From: Rhizobium sp. 2MFCol3.1
Lineage (GTDB): Bacteria > Pseudomonadota > Alphaproteobacteria > Rhizobiales > Rhizobiaceae
Length of the DNA stretch: 64,000 bases
Reading direction: 5' to 3'
NCBI RefSeq assembly: GCF_000377565.1
Contig: NZ_KB898354.1
Location: forward strand, 124,001-188,000
Position numbers and translations under genes: made by a program. Below the pieces are notes generated by a model, which made no database searches, had not been told where the DNA came from, and worked only from the letters and a program-made list of their open reading frames with translations. This document shows, piece after piece, positions 51,569 through 61,093 of this stretch; position 1 is the stretch's first letter; the number at the start of each line of letters is the position of its first letter.

Positions 51569-52001
51569 GCGTGATCTCTCCACCTATCTCGAATCTCTCG
51601 GTATCAATCCAACCTACTTTGCAGCCGGTGTTGCCGGTGCGTCGGTTCACGCGATCATCAGCGAAGGCAAGACAAAATGGGAAGCAATTTCCGGCGCACT
51701 CGTCGGGACGCTATGTGCGATCTATCTGACACCGTTGGTCGTGGGCTGGATGGGCCTCGACGGTTCTCAGGTTAGCACGACGAACGCTGTTGCATTCGGC
51801 ATCGGCATTATCGGTTTGCGCTTGGCAGAGGGCGCGGTTCGAATGGCAACAGACTGGTCGAAGAAACCCCGCTTGCCATCGGAAGCGTCCTTGAAGGGAC
51901 TAGCTGACGCCGTGAACCCTCCAGCTGCACCCATCGATATTCCAGAGGAAGAAAAACCGGAGTCTGTGAAAGCCCCGGTCCGTCGAAAGCGACGAAGTTA
52001 G
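51569..52001 (+). CDS. Holin-like membrane protein
   Basis: About 143 residues if begun at TTG 51569 (AGGCGG seven bases upstream; no in-frame ATG near). Three hydrophobic segments: FAAGVAGASVHAII, ISGALVGTLCAIYLTPLVVG and AVAFGIGIIGLRLAEGA; then a long basic-acidic cytoplasmic tail ending PVRRKRRS. Size and topology fit a phage holin. It stands just before packaging genes; no endolysin is in view. The start is uncertain. Confidence 0.65.
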
Positions 52002-52052
52002 ATGGGATCGAGTAGTCAAATGTTGCGAAATGTATGAATTCCTATGCACTGC

Positions 52053-52367
52053 TCATTTTGTCTTGGTGATGCCCTCCATCCGTTTGATTGAATTTTGAAC
52101 GTGCTGTGGCGGTGCAGGGGTGAACCACATCACGCTCACGTATTGCCAAAAGATCCAGCCGATAACCAACAGGCTCAGTCCGAAGTAGACGACGCACGCG
52201 ATGTGCAGCCAAGTCAGCCGATAAGTCTCCGTCGCGTCCAGCGTCATCAGTCCCGCGAACACAGTGGGCAGTAGCGCCACACAAACGCAGACCGGCACGG
52301 CCAGCACGTAATAGAGTTGTCTCCAAAATACGATTGCAAGTATTGCGACGATAATCCAAAGCGCCAT
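52053..52367 (-). CDS. Small phage membrane protein
   Basis: 104 residues from ATG 52367 (TGAGGGACTAGCA upstream). Two or three membrane helices (IIVAILAIVFWRQLYYVLAV; IACVVYFGLSLLVIGWIFW) and a short basic end. Leftward, convergent with the holin-like gene. It may be a lysis or superinfection-exclusion protein; nothing decides. Confidence 0.6.
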   Translation of the reverse strand: MALWIIVAILAIVFWRQLYYVLAVPVCVCVALLPTVFAGLMTLDATETYRLTWLHIACVVYFGLSLLVIGWIFWQYVSVMWFTPAPPQHVQNSIKRMEGITKTK

Positions 52368-52462
52368 TGCTAGTCCCTCAGCAGTTGTTGTGCTTATAAC
52401 GTTGCGCCATCGATGCGTAAGGACAAGTAAAAACACAGGAAAATCAAAAATTCCTGTTTTTC

Positions 52463-52471
52463 GCTAAATAT
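52463..52471 (+). promoter_or_regulatory. TAAATA-type phage promoter motif
   Basis: GCTAAATAT, 26 bases before the terminase start. Confidence 0.65.
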
Positions 52472-52496
52472 CCGAACAGAAAACATTCGGAATATT

Positions 52497-53906
52497 ATGG
52501 CAATCAATCATGAGAAGACGCAGGAATTACTTGCTGCGTTCCGCGAAGACATTCCGTTTTTCGCTAAAACTATTTTCAACAGCGACCTTAGACCCAAGCA
52601 GGTCGAATTCTGCAAAGCCTTTCAGAACAGCCGACGTATCAGTTTCAAGGGTGGTGTTGGTTTCGGCAAAACCCACGTCATGGCGATTGTCGTCTGGTGG
52701 AGCCTGTTCTGTCACAACAATGTTCAGGTGACGATTTTCGGTCCATCCGAAAGCCAGATCAAAGGTTCGATCTGGAAGGAAATCGGCATTCTCTTCGGTC
52801 GCATGAACGAGGCGTTTAAGGATCGCTTCGAATACTCCGCGACGAAACTCACCCGCAAAGACACGCCTTCCGCTGCGTTCGCTGAATTTCGTCTCGCTAA
52901 TAAAGACAACATCGAAACCGCACGCGGTATCCACATGCACAATAACTTTGTGCTTGTGGACGAGGCGACAGGTGTTCCCGACGAAATCTTTCAGGTTCTC
53001 GGCAATATTTTCCCTGACCCCAATCCGAAACTGTGCCTGATTTCCAACCCATCGCGCACAAGCGGTTTCTTCTTTGACACGTGGGAACACCCCGACATTT
53101 CGGAGCTGTGGACGCGCGTTCACGGTCGCATGGCCGACAATCCAGACCTATCGCCGGAAGCAGCGAAGGAAATGGAGATCATGTACGGGGGCAAGGGCTC
53201 TCGTGACTATCGCATCCACGTCGAGGGTGAGTTTCCGCTTGAGGAAGTCGATGGCGTCATTCCTCGCGATCTTGTCATCCGTGCAATCGAGAACATCGAT
53301 GCGATCTCGCCGTTCGACGCGATTGTTGTCTGGGGCTTGGACCCCAATGGTGGCGGCAAAGACAGAAGCGTTCTCTGCAAGCGTCGTGACAACGTGGTCG
53401 AGGACATCAAGGATTTCTCCAATCTCGATGCTGTCCAGCTAGCTCAAGCCATCCATGATGAATACCGCGCAACCCCTCAGAAGTTGAGGCCGGTCGAGAT
53501 TTGCGTTGATGCCAACGGTCCCGGCTACGGTGTCTACACGATGCTGTTGAACATGGGCCTGCCTGTCAAAAAGGTCATGGTTCAGAACAGCCCGACCCGC
53601 GATCCGCAGGTTTACAGCCGCTTGCGTGATCAGCTGTGGTGGGAATGTCGCAAGTGGTTCGAAGACGGCAATGTCAGCATTCCGAACCATCCCGATCTCA
53701 TCAGCGAACTGACCTTTCCGACATACGAGTACGAGGCAACCGGCAAGATCAAGGTTGAGGACAAGAAGTCGATTCGCAAGCGTGGTCGCAAGTCACCAGA
53801 CTTTGCCGACGCGCTTTGCCTGACCTTCGCTAGTAATACCAAGCAGCACACCGGCAAATGGGCGTGGTCCAAGCCAATCGAATACGACGTTCGCCACTAC
53901 CAATGA
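52497..53906 (+). CDS. Phage terminase large subunit
   Basis: 469 residues. ATPase: Walker A in FKGGVGFGKTH near residue 55, Walker B NFVLVDEATGV near residue 150. RNase H-like nuclease: VVWGLDPNGGGKDRS (first Asp), VEICVDANGPGYG (second) and SPDFADALCLTFAS (third). It drives DNA into the head and cuts it. Length is normal. It heads the rightward morphogenesis module. Confidence 0.92.
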   Translation: MAINHEKTQELLAAFREDIPFFAKTIFNSDLRPKQVEFCKAFQNSRRISFKGGVGFGKTHVMAIVVWWSLFCHNNVQVTIFGPSESQIKGSIWKEIGILFGRMNEAFKDRFEYSATKLTRKDTPSAAFAEFRLANKDNIETARGIHMHNNFVLVDEATGVPDEIFQVLGNIFPDPNPKLCLISNPSRTSGFFFDTWEHPDISELWTRVHGRMADNPDLSPEAAKEMEIMYGGKGSRDYRIHVEGEFPLEEVDGVIPRDLVIRAIENIDAISPFDAIVVWGLDPNGGGKDRSVLCKRRDNVVEDIKDFSNLDAVQLAQAIHDEYRATPQKLRPVEICVDANGPGYGVYTMLLNMGLPVKKVMVQNSPTRDPQVYSRLRDQLWWECRKWFEDGNVSIPNHPDLISELTFPTYEYEATGKIKVEDKKSIRKRGRKSPDFADALCLTFASNTKQHTGKWAWSKPIEYDVRHYQ

Positions 53907-53926
53907 GCGGCGAAAATGCTCCATCC

Positions 53927-53935
53927 GCTAAATAT
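53927..53935 (+). promoter_or_regulatory. TAAATA-type phage promoter motif
   Basis: GCTAAATAT, 33 bases before the small gene at 53968; a GGGC/GCCC hairpin lies between. Confidence 0.6.
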
Positions 53936-53967
53936 GACGAGGGCCGAAAGCCCATGGAGGAGCGAAC

Positions 53968-54201
53968 ATGACTAACGACAATTCCGCGCTGATCGCAGCG
54001 ATCGACAACGCCAACACGGCAATCGGTAGAGCGATCCAAGAACTAGAGACGCGCAAAGCGTCCATTGAAAGGCTTTCATGGCAGACAAAAAGAAGGGCAA
54101 GAAAGCCCTCAGTGATGAAGATATTCTCAACCGCGTTGGAAGCCCTCTTCGCAAGGCTGCTGACTGGTCGAAAGACAATATCGCAACCAAAGGCGAGCTA
54201 G
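53968..54201 (+). CDS. Small phage protein overlapping the portal gene
   Basis: 77 residues; ATG preceded by GGAGGAGCGAAC. The first 36 residues are a regular charged helix (ALIAAIDNANTAIGRAIQEL); the rest overlaps the portal gene for 124 bases and reads as an out-of-frame basic stretch. The N-terminal part is probably what matters. Role unknown. Confidence 0.5.
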   Translation: MTNDNSALIAAIDNANTAIGRAIQELETRKASIERLSWQTKRRARKPSVMKIFSTALEALFARLLTGRKTISQPKAS

Positions 54202-56300
54202 GTCTCAAGTTCTATAATCGCGACCTGTTCGCGGAAGACCTTGCAAAAGACGGCAAGCCTGATCCGCTTAATGGCCGTTCCAAGCACGTTGTTCCTCTTG
54301 TTCAGGAGCAGGTGACAACGTTTGTCAGCCAGTTCGAACGTGTTCTTGATGGTCAGGCTAAGGTTGTTGAGTTCACTCCGACTGGCCCCGAAGACGCCGA
54401 AACCGCAAAGCAGATGACCGATGCAGGCAACTTCTTTGTTCGCACGCAAAACTCCTATGTCGCGCTGCTTGATTCATGGCTGATGAACGGAGGCATCACC
54501 GGCCTCGGTATCGCACATATCAATTTCTACGAGGAAAAAGGCTGGCATCCGCCCGAAACCATGAAGGGCGTGCCAGAGGAGCAGCTGGTCGAGCTAGTCG
54601 CACAAGAAGAAGCTGGCGAGCTGAAGATCATCAGCCGTAGCGAGCCATATGCGGCTCCGCTGCCACCAGAGCTACAGCAGCAGGGCATGACACCGGAAAC
54701 GCTCGCACAGATGGGCGTTCCATTGCCAATGCTCCGCGATATCAAGGTCCGCAAGCGAAATAGTCCTTGGAAGATGCGCTTTGAAAGCGTTCGCCCTGAA
54801 AACTTTATCGTGTCGAAGGACGCGGTATTCGATCAGCAAACAGGCGGTATCCGAGCGCGTTTGCAGGGTCACAAGTGCATTATTGCTCGTGCTGCTCTCG
54901 TAGAAATGGGCTTTGATGAAGACAAGGTTGCACTTGCCTCGTCTGCTACCGACGCCATGGACGGCCTTGCGATGGAACGCGCCAAAGAGGTCGATTATGA
55001 TCAGGGCGTTGGTGACATTGATGATGATGTCGAAGTCTACGAAATCTACATGCGTTTGGATATTGACGGAGACGGCTGGCGTGAACACGTTCACCTGACC
55101 ATTGCTGGCGATCTGCTTAATGCTCCGGTTCTGCTGAATTGGGAAGAGGTCAGCAAGTTTTATCCGTACGCGGCATTTTGCCCGTTCCCGCTGCCTGACA
55201 CGCTGTTCGGCCACGGCATCGCTGATCGCGTTGCTGACGATCAGGTTCTCATCAGCAGCATCTACCGCGAGAACATCGACGGTCTGCGTGCAAGCACCAA
55301 TCCGATGAAGATCGTGAACCCAGAGAGCGTCAATCTTGACGACCTGTTGAACCCGCATCCCGGCAAATTGGTCCGTTCGTCCGACCCGACCAATGGCATC
55401 AATTACGTGAACGTGCCGTTTAATGGCGGTCCTTCGTTGCAATTCGCGGACAAGGTAACGGACGAAATTGGTCGTGTTACCGGCGTTGGTGGTCCTATGG
55501 CCGTCATGAATGCCACGGACCTGCAAAGCACGTCACCGAGCGCGATGAGCCAGCATTCGAACGCGCAAATGCTGATCATCGAAAAGTCCATCCGCTTCTT
55601 CGCTGATACCGGCCTTCGCTACTCGTTCCGCGTGATGGTCGATCAAATCCGTCGCAATCCAGAGGGCGCGCAGGACTTGTTCACACGCCTCTACGGTCAG
55701 TTTACTCCGCTGGCGATGGATAAGTGGGATCCCGAAATGGACATGTCCACGACCGTCGCCTTTGGCATGATGAACAAGGACTACAACGGCATGATGCTCG
55801 AAAAGATCATCGGTATGCAAACGCAGGCCGTGCAGTCGCAGTCCGCGCTTGCCACCGAGCAGAACATCTACAATGCGACGGTCGCATTCCTCGAGAACGC
55901 CGGTTTCAAGAACTCGGCTGCTTTCGTCAACGATCCTTCTAAATCCCCGGATGCTGGACAGAAAAAGCCTGAGAAGCCGTCAGAGGCTGAAATCATGGCG
56001 GAAGCGCAGAAGGCAGACACAGAGGCTAAGGCCGCGGATGCCAAGCAAAAGCGCGAACTCGAATTGCTCAAGTTGCAGATGGAAGACGACCGCGAACGCG
56101 ACAAGATGGCGATGGATTTCGAACTTCGTAAGGCTGAAATCCAAGCCAAGTATGCGGCCCAGGTCGATGTAGCAGGCGTGCAAGCACAGGTGAACGCGCA
56201 TCGCGATTCATTGCAGCAGGGCTTTGCCGATATCGCAGCGATGCAGCCGCAGACCCCACCACAGCAGCAGCAGGCACCTCAGATGCCGCCACAGGCATAA
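54078..56300 (+). CDS. Portal (head-tail connector) protein
   Basis: 740 residues, the large P22/SU10-like class. LSDEDILNRV start, WLMNGGITGLGIAHINFYEE near residue 140, GHGIADRVADDQVLISSIYR near residue 380, TDLQSTSPSAMSQHS, and a C-terminal coiled coil (residues about 640-700, KQKRELELLKLQMEDDRERD) with a Gln/Pro-rich tail. It forms the dodecameric DNA channel. The long C-terminal coil suggests a barrel extension into the head as in P22. Confidence 0.88.
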   Translation: MADKKKGKKALSDEDILNRVGSPLRKAADWSKDNIATKGELGLKFYNRDLFAEDLAKDGKPDPLNGRSKHVVPLVQEQVTTFVSQFERVLDGQAKVVEFTPTGPEDAETAKQMTDAGNFFVRTQNSYVALLDSWLMNGGITGLGIAHINFYEEKGWHPPETMKGVPEEQLVELVAQEEAGELKIISRSEPYAAPLPPELQQQGMTPETLAQMGVPLPMLRDIKVRKRNSPWKMRFESVRPENFIVSKDAVFDQQTGGIRARLQGHKCIIARAALVEMGFDEDKVALASSATDAMDGLAMERAKEVDYDQGVGDIDDDVEVYEIYMRLDIDGDGWREHVHLTIAGDLLNAPVLLNWEEVSKFYPYAAFCPFPLPDTLFGHGIADRVADDQVLISSIYRENIDGLRASTNPMKIVNPESVNLDDLLNPHPGKLVRSSDPTNGINYVNVPFNGGPSLQFADKVTDEIGRVTGVGGPMAVMNATDLQSTSPSAMSQHSNAQMLIIEKSIRFFADTGLRYSFRVMVDQIRRNPEGAQDLFTRLYGQFTPLAMDKWDPEMDMSTTVAFGMMNKDYNGMMLEKIIGMQTQAVQSQSALATEQNIYNATVAFLENAGFKNSAAFVNDPSKSPDAGQKKPEKPSEAEIMAEAQKADTEAKAADAKQKRELELLKLQMEDDRERDKMAMDFELRKAEIQAKYAAQVDVAGVQAQVNAHRDSLQQGFADIAAMQPQTPPQQQQAPQMPPQA

Positions 56301-56309
56301 GGAGCAGAC

Positions 56310-56567
56310 ATGCAGACATACACAGAGGCGCAGAAAATCCAACGCAGTGCGCAGGCGAAGGAACTTTTGAACAACCCCGCGTGGAAGGAAACTTGGGCCG
56401 AAATCATGGACGATCTCGTGAAGGAGCTGGTCGAAAGCCCGCTCACTGACGACGAGGGCCGTAGATCGACCCGCTACGAGCTCCACGTTGCTCAGCGCTT
56501 CATTGCAAAAATGAAAGAGCGGTTGGGTGATGAGAATATTATGCAGGCCGCATCAACGGCGCAATAA
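56310..56567 (+). CDS. Small structural-module protein, unknown
   Basis: 85 residues, helical and charged (TYTEAQKIQRSAQAKELLNN; RFIAKMKERLGDENIMQ). It lies between portal and scaffold genes nine bases after the portal stop, with AAGGAGCAGAC upstream. Such small genes are common at this place in podophages; role unknown. Confidence 0.65.
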   Translation: MQTYTEAQKIQRSAQAKELLNNPAWKETWAEIMDDLVKELVESPLTDDEGRRSTRYELHVAQRFIAKMKERLGDENIMQAASTAQ

Positions 56568-56580
56568 AATTACGTGTCCA

Positions 56581-56589
56581 GCTAAATAA
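56581..56589 (+). promoter_or_regulatory. TAAATA-type phage promoter motif
   Basis: GCTAAATAA, 33 bases before the scaffold start. Confidence 0.62.
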
Positions 56590-56621
56590 GGACAATAAAA
56601 ACACAAATTTGGAGCAACCAA

Positions 56622-57617
56622 ATGACAGATGCCAGCAACTCCGATAACGGAATTGGCCTTTCGCAGAACGACGCTGCGAGCCACATTTCTAGCCTTCTCG
56701 ACAGCAATCTCGATATTGCTACAACCGACGAACCTAGTGATGTTGAGAACGAAACCGATGAGGTTTCAACACCATCTGACGACGAGATCGAACTTTCTGA
56801 CGAACAATCCCTAGAGGACTCGGACGAAACTGTAGATGCGGAAGAGGATGAAGCGGCGACAGCCGAAGCAGCCCCAATCAAGATTGCTGATGACCTCGTG
56901 TTCGAAATCGACGGCGAGACAATCACCGGCAAGCAGTGGAAAGAGGCTAACCTTCGCTACGCTGATTATACGCGAAAGACACAGGAACTAGCCGAAGCCC
57001 GCAAGGGTGTAGACGTTCAGGTCAATTCTATTCGCGATCAATCATTGCAGTGGTTCCAGAACATGGAACGCGACATTGCAATGTACCTCCCACAAGAGCC
57101 GAATTGGGCGCAACTCGCAACGGATGATCCTGCCGAGTACGTAGCTCAAAAGGAAAAGTGGGCTGGAATTCATGCTCAAATCGGACGCCTCCGACAAGAG
57201 CGAGCGCTTGTTGAACAGCAGCAGGCTCAGATTCAGGAAGCACAATTGCAGCGCGATTTGGCCGAAGGTCAGAAGCGTTTGTGGGAAATGCATCCCGAAC
57301 TAGCCAAGCCGGAAACAGGCAAGGCCAAGGCTCTCGGTGACTACCTCGTAAACGCGGGTATTCCAGCGGAAGCAATTGGCCGTGAGACGAACCCTGTACT
57401 TTTCAGCATCGCCTTCAAGGCCATGCAGTTCGATCAGCTACAGGCCCAGAAGGCAAAGGCAGTCAAGGTTGTTGACGCGAAACCACCGTTGACCACGCCC
57501 GGTTCTTCCCCGGCACGTTCGAACTCCTCGCAAAGCGTCGTTGAACGAAAGATGAGCGCCCTCAAGCGTACTGGTTCGCAGGCAGCTGCGGCCGACGTTC
57601 TCAAGCATCTACTATAA
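56622..57617 (+). CDS. Capsid scaffolding protein
   Basis: 331 residues. Very acidic N-terminal 90 residues (EDSDETVDAEEDEAATAEAA), a middle with YADYTRKTQELAEARKGVDV typical of phage scaffolds, a long helix (IGRLRQERALVEQQQAQIQE) and a basic C terminus (MSALKRTGSQAAAADVLKHL) that would grip the coat protein. Its place just before the capsid gene fits. Confidence 0.82.
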   Translation: MTDASNSDNGIGLSQNDAASHISSLLDSNLDIATTDEPSDVENETDEVSTPSDDEIELSDEQSLEDSDETVDAEEDEAATAEAAPIKIADDLVFEIDGETITGKQWKEANLRYADYTRKTQELAEARKGVDVQVNSIRDQSLQWFQNMERDIAMYLPQEPNWAQLATDDPAEYVAQKEKWAGIHAQIGRLRQERALVEQQQAQIQEAQLQRDLAEGQKRLWEMHPELAKPETGKAKALGDYLVNAGIPAEAIGRETNPVLFSIAFKAMQFDQLQAQKAKAVKVVDAKPPLTTPGSSPARSNSSQSVVERKMSALKRTGSQAAAADVLKHLL

Positions 57618-57630
57618 GGAGAAGGCAAAA

Positions 57631-58563
57631 ATGCCCACTTTGATTACAAATAACGCGACCAACATTCGCGAAGACCTCGGAGACGTAATCTCCCGCATCT
57701 CGCCAGAGAAGACACCGTTCAAGACTGAAATCGGTTCGACAAAGGCATCCGCTACTAACCACCAGTTCCTCAAGGACGATCTAGCTGCGGCTAACAAGGA
57801 CAACGCTGCCATTGAAGGCGCTGACGCTGTATTCGGTACTCTCGTTCCACCAACGAAGATTTCGAACACGACCCAGAACTTCGTCAAGTACGTTCAGGTT
57901 TCGGCTACTTTGCAGGCTGTGAACACAGCTGGCACGAAGGACGAGTATGCTCGTCAGGTTGCTAAGGTTGGTGCAGAACTCAACCGCGACATTGAATCCG
58001 CGCTGGTTTCGTCCAACGCTGCTGTATTCGGTTCCGGCTCCACAGCTGGTAAACTCGGCGGCGCAGAAGCATGGATCAAGACCAACATTTCCCACGGAGC
58101 AAGCGGCTCGACAGCTGGTTACACAGCTGGTGCAGTTGGCGCGGTTGTGAACGGTACTGCTCGCGGCCTCACAGAAGCAATGTTCAACGACATGGTTCAG
58201 AACGTCTGGACTCAGGGCGGCGATCCTACTTTGGTTATCGCACCGGGCAAGTTGAAGCAGAAGATTTCGACATTCGCTGGCAATGGTACGAAGTATCAGG
58301 ACGCGAACTCGAAGACGATCTATCAGGGCGTAGACTACTACGTTTCCGACTTCGGTAAGCACCAGATCATCCCACACCAGTTCATGAGCGCGACAACTGT
58401 TATTGCGTTCGATCCTTCTCTTTGGGCAGTTGCTACTCTGCGTCCGCTCAAGAAGATCGACCTCGCGAAGACAGGCGACAGCGACAAGAAGATGCTCGTC
58501 ACAGAACTCACACTTGAGTGCAAGAACGAGGCTGGTAACGGCAAGATCGCTGACGTGAACTAA
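57631..58563 (+). CDS. Major capsid protein, DUF5309 / SU10 type
   Basis: 310 residues. Start MPTLITNNATNIREDLGDVI; then the DUF5309 hallmarks GTLVPPTKISNTTQNFVKYV, SATLQAVNTAG, EYARQVAKVGAELNRDIESA and VFGSGSTAGKLGG; later VDYYVSDFGKHQIIPHQFM. It forms the HK97-like head shell. TATAAGGAGAAGGCAAAA gives it the best ribosome site in the module, as expected of the most abundant protein. A terminator follows. Confidence 0.92.
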   Translation: MPTLITNNATNIREDLGDVISRISPEKTPFKTEIGSTKASATNHQFLKDDLAAANKDNAAIEGADAVFGTLVPPTKISNTTQNFVKYVQVSATLQAVNTAGTKDEYARQVAKVGAELNRDIESALVSSNAAVFGSGSTAGKLGGAEAWIKTNISHGASGSTAGYTAGAVGAVVNGTARGLTEAMFNDMVQNVWTQGGDPTLVIAPGKLKQKISTFAGNGTKYQDANSKTIYQGVDYYVSDFGKHQIIPHQFMSATTVIAFDPSLWAVATLRPLKKIDLAKTGDSDKKMLVTELTLECKNEAGNGKIADVN

Positions 58564-58571
58564 GACTGACG

Positions 58572-58600
58572 AAGGGCCAGCCAAGTGCTGGCCCTTTTCA
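58572..58600 (+). terminator. Intrinsic terminator after the capsid gene
   Basis: AGGGCCAGC pairs with GCTGGCCCT around CAAGT, followed by TTTTC. Confidence 0.9.
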
Positions 58601-58635
58601 TATCGCCAATAAAAACAATAACAAAAAGGCGAACT

Positions 58636-58998
58636 ATGGATGCGTACAACGCCCTAAATCCCCTCGGACTTACCCGCGCAGATATCATTCCAGATGGCAC
58701 AACCATTCCGGTTTACGAAGACGAGAACAAGACAGTCTTCTGGACCAAGGAAGGCGAGACATGTTTGGAAACCACAGTCTGGAAGGACTTCGGTTCGCTG
58801 CTCGACGCGAATGTTGCCGAGGCCAATGAATTCAGCAAGACCGGCAAACTCGGTGAAATGGTTCGCGTGGCGAGCATTCCCCTCGGTGTCTATCAGGACT
58901 GGAAGCGCAAAGGCTACCTAGACGATCCGGTCAAAATGGCTCGCCTCCTGAATGATGGCGATCACAGCAAGTTCCGCACGAACGGGCTGGTGATCTAA
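58636..58998 (+). CDS. Small head protein of unknown function
   Basis: 120 residues from ATG 58636. Contains DIIPDGTTIPVYEDENKTVF and SIPLGVYQDWKRKGYLDDP. It lies between capsid and adaptor genes and abuts the next start (TAATGG). Likely a head completion or minor head protein; not recognised more closely. Confidence 0.65.
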   Translation: MDAYNALNPLGLTRADIIPDGTTIPVYEDENKTVFWTKEGETCLETTVWKDFGSLLDANVAEANEFSKTGKLGEMVRVASIPLGVYQDWKRKGYLDDPVKMARLLNDGDHSKFRTNGLVI

Positions 58999-59576
58999 TG
59001 GCCATTCAAAGTTATTCCGACCTGATCTCCGCAATCGACAGCTACACCGTTGGTGCTGGTGCGCCCGGTGATCTATGCGTGATGCTGGCAGAAGAGGCGT
59101 TGCGCCCGCTGCTCAAGCACTACCGTATGGAAAAGAAACTCACTCAAACAGTGCCAGGCGGAACATCGCCGTCGCTGCCAGAGGATTTTCAGGAAGCGCG
59201 TGCGATCCTCGTAAACGGCAAGCGTCCTCGTCCTCTCAGTTTTCAGAACACTGACCCTTCGACACTCGGCTACGTCCTGACCGGCACGACGCTGGAAATT
59301 CGACCTGTGCCGACTGAGGACTATCAGTTCGACCTCTATTACTACCAGCGTTTGCCGTCGCTCTCCGCGACCAACACGACAAACTGGCTGCTCACATACT
59401 TCCCGACCGTCTACCTTCGCGCATCGCTTGCGCAGGCTTATCACTGGCTGAAAGACGCAGCTGCCGAACAGGGCGAAAAAGACCTGACATCGGATGCACT
59501 CAGCGCAGTTGTCCGCGACCACAACCGCGCAGCTGTCTACGGCAACACCATTATTGAGGAGTTGCCATCTTGGTAA
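58998..59576 (+). CDS. Head-tail adaptor protein (SU10/P22 gp4-like)
   Basis: 192 residues. N-terminal helix SYSDLISAIDSYTV, PEDFQEARAILVNGKRPRPL, TLEIRPVPTEDYQFDLYYYQ, and helical C terminus LRASLAQAYHWLKDAAAEQG. This layout is that of podophage adaptor proteins that attach below the portal. Overlaps the next gene. Confidence 0.78.
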   Translation: MAIQSYSDLISAIDSYTVGAGAPGDLCVMLAEEALRPLLKHYRMEKKLTQTVPGGTSPSLPEDFQEARAILVNGKRPRPLSFQNTDPSTLGYVLTGTTLEIRPVPTEDYQFDLYYYQRLPSLSATNTTNWLLTYFPTVYLRASLAQAYHWLKDAAAEQGEKDLTSDALSAVVRDHNRAAVYGNTIIEELPSW

Positions 59577-61093
59577 TTGATAGCGTCCTCGGCCCATGGC
59601 GTCCTGATCGCCCTGCATTCAACAATACCGGCGTCACTGTAGCCCGCAACGTTCTCCCTGCAATCGGAGCAACGAACGGCGCTATCGCCTATGAGCCCAT
59701 GAAGCGCACGAAGTTGTTCTCGGATAGCACGCTGCCTTCTCGCCCACTCGGTGCGATCTCCGGTCAGGACACTGCTGGTAACGGTAAGGTCTACGCGGGT
59801 TGCGAAGAAGGCTTGTTCAAGGTGAACCCTTCCGATCTGCAATGGCAGGACATTTCCCGCACATCGAGTCCGTACACGACTGGCACTGAGAAGTGGAATT
59901 TCACGAAGTACGGAAGCTGGGCAGTCGGCACAAACTTCGTCAATCCGCCTCAGTACATCGACATGAACGAGGACTTGCATTTCGATGACCTGACGACACT
60001 CGTGAAAGCCCGCTACGTTACAACGTCTCGCGGCTTTATCATCGTGGCGAACACCAACGACCCATTCGACGGCGACGTTCCTTATCGCGTGCGTTGGTCC
60101 GGTCTCGATCAGCCTCAGAGTTGGGATTTCTCCCTGACCACACAGGCAGACTTTCAGGACATCAACGGCGGTTCCGGTGTCATTCAGGGCATCGTCGGTG
60201 GCGAAGACGTGACCATTTTCATGAAGAACTCCATCGTGAAAATGACCTACTACGGCACTCCGCTGATTTGGCAGTTTGACGAAATAATTCCCGGCAAAGG
60301 CTGCGCTGTTCCTGAAAGCCTCATCACCGTTGAGGGTATCACATACTTCCTATCCGATGACGGCTTCTACATGTACGACGGCTCCACGTCGCTCAAGCGT
60401 ATCGGTGAAGGCAAGGTCGACAACTACTTCCTGCGCAGCGTGAACACATCGCAATATTCCTACATGAGTGTTGCGGCTGATCCGGCGAAGAAACTCATCT
60501 ACTGGTGCTATTCGAGCATCGACGGTATCGACGGCACGCCCGACAAGATGCTCATCTACAATTATGCGCTCGGTGAATTCACTGAGGCGACCAGCGAAGT
60601 CGATTTCATCTACACGACAGTTTCGCTTCCTTGGACCATCGCGCAGCTTGATCAGTTCGGCACTATCGAAGACCTACCGGCTCCCTTCGACTCTCCAACG
60701 TGGGCAGGCGGCAATAGCTCGCTCGCTGGCATGTCGATTAGTGGCGCTCAGTGGCTTTTCACTGGAGACAACCAGACAGGCACGATTGAGAGCAATGAGC
60801 AGTTGCTAATGCAGTCGCTGCAACAGCTGAACCCAAATGCGAAGGGCGACCGCACGGTCGTCACCCGCATTCGTCCGATTGTTGAAGGCTTCGGCAATGT
60901 CGTCGCTCGTGTCGGTTCTCGTCTGCTCTCTCATGGTGATGTCACATGGAGCCAGATGGCAGCTCCGAATGAAAGCGGCTGGTGCAATGTCCGTCAGCAG
61001 GGCCGTTTCCATCGCGTTCGCCTGACACTGACCGGCAATTTCACCCAAGCGCAGAGTTTCCAGTACGACGCTGTTCCGGCCGGTTTCCGCTAA
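59570..61093 (+). CDS. Tail nozzle / packaged-DNA stabilisation-like protein
   Basis: 507 residues from TTG 59570, seven bases inside the adaptor gene's end, with GAGGAG upstream. Beta-rich throughout with propeller-like repeats (KVYAGCEEGLFKVNPSDLQW; GVIQGIVGGEDVTIFMKNSI; FYMYDGSTSLKRIGEG), as in P22 gp10-type nozzle proteins. Its place after the adaptor supports this. The stop codon lies in the next TAAATA motif. Confidence 0.72.
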   Translation: MVIDSVLGPWRPDRPAFNNTGVTVARNVLPAIGATNGAIAYEPMKRTKLFSDSTLPSRPLGAISGQDTAGNGKVYAGCEEGLFKVNPSDLQWQDISRTSSPYTTGTEKWNFTKYGSWAVGTNFVNPPQYIDMNEDLHFDDLTTLVKARYVTTSRGFIIVANTNDPFDGDVPYRVRWSGLDQPQSWDFSLTTQADFQDINGGSGVIQGIVGGEDVTIFMKNSIVKMTYYGTPLIWQFDEIIPGKGCAVPESLITVEGITYFLSDDGFYMYDGSTSLKRIGEGKVDNYFLRSVNTSQYSYMSVAADPAKKLIYWCYSSIDGIDGTPDKMLIYNYALGEFTEATSEVDFIYTTVSLPWTIAQLDQFGTIEDLPAPFDSPTWAGGNSSLAGMSISGAQWLFTGDNQTGTIESNEQLLMQSLQQLNPNAKGDRTVVTRIRPIVEGFGNVVARVGSRLLSHGDVTWSQMAAPNESGWCNVRQQGRFHRVRLTLTGNFTQAQSFQYDAVPAGFR

